Source: an uncultured Lachnospiraceae bacterium
Lineage (GTDB): Bacteria > Bacillota > Clostridia > Lachnospirales > Lachnospiraceae
NCBI GenBank assembly: GCA_947589305.1
Contig: CANQAP010000001.1
Coordinates: 186,001-250,000, forward strand
Length of the DNA: 64,000 nucleotides
Reading direction: 5' to 3'
Below the pieces are notes generated by a model. That model made no database searches and was not told where the DNA came from. It saw only the letters and a list, made by a program, of their open reading frames with translations. Positions 63,910 through 64,000 of this stretch are shown here, in pieces (within the stretch, counting starts at the first letter, position 1; each line of letters starts with the position of its first letter). The position numbers and the translations under genes were made by a program.

Positions 63910-64000
63910 GATTGTCCTTTCTACACTCACATAGAAACGACTCCGTATTCCGTTTTGCCATATCCAAACGACCAATATGACAGCACGGCATTCCTCTCTC

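Noticed and set aside
63910-64000. Possible gene at the right border
   Set aside because: Only an upstream in-frame extension of radC without a start signal; nothing supported in the last 91 bases.

Overview
The window looks like chromosomal DNA of a low-to-medium GC Gram-positive anaerobe of the class Clostridia, most likely a member of the Lachnospiraceae or a close relative. This rests on the gene set and order: pta-ackA, rpmF-plsX-rnc-smc-ftsY, rplU-prp-rpmA-obgE-yhbY-nadD-yqeK-rsfS, and radC-mreCD-mrdA-minCDE-rodA. Other pointers are Shine-Dalgarno sequences of the AGGAGG type, sigma-A promoters with 16-17 bp spacers, class B sortase, SepF, DivIVA, a LexA/YneA pair, and TTG/GTG starts. 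The assignment is an inference; no 16S rRNA gene is present. There is no CRISPR array, insertion sequence, prophage or rRNA operon.

Layout. Bases 1-44397 are almost entirely plus strand. First come the tail of a class B penicillin-binding protein, a NUDIX hydrolase, sortase B, a BI-1 family membrane protein and a tRNA-Leu(CAA). Next are a PrsW-type membrane protease fused to leucine-rich repeats beside a zinc-finger anti-sigma-like protein, then polA-coaE, an FtsA-family protein with a long C-terminal extension, a GGDEF protein and pta-ackA. Between ackA and rpmF lies a non-core module (14433-17607): a strong promoter, a structured RNA candidate and a four-gene ABC transporter. The core resumes with rpmF, plsX, rnc, smc, ftsY, a threonine ammonia-lyase, an EAL protein, a RACo-like ferredoxin/ASKHA protein, a WalJ-type hydrolase, the ACT/DUF711 pair, pepD, tyrS, a B12-binding radical SAM protein with its DUF2344 partner, and RNase G. 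The L21-L27 ribosomal cluster with the L27-processing protease, then obgE to rsfS, an HD-GYP protein and a small orphan gene complete this half.

Bases 44537-63909 are nearly all minus strand. lexA and the plus-strand yneA-like gene diverge from a 208-bp region with five LexA-box-like elements. Then, in genomic order and all read right to left, come a TtcA-like thiolase, a XerS-like recombinase, a cytidylate-kinase-like protein, rluD-lspA, divIVA, sepF, yggS, an HlyD-like protein, a small P-loop protein, a D,D-carboxypeptidase, mgsA, rodA, minE, minD, minC, mrdA, mreD, mreC and radC. This half is essentially a cell-shape and division island.

How the genes work together: wall elongation (MreC, MreD, MrdA, RodA), septum placement (MinCDE, DivIVA, SepF, FtsA-like) and division arrest on DNA damage (LexA/YneA) share one neighbourhood with chromosome segregation and membrane targeting (SMC, FtsY). 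Three cyclic-di-GMP proteins (GGDEF, EAL, HD-GYP) are attached to the ends of housekeeping operons. The most unusual items are the structured RNA candidate near 14.5 kb, the PrsW-LRR fusion beside a putative anti-sigma factor, the FtsA-like extension, and the methylglyoxal synthase whose usual catalytic aspartate is glutamate.
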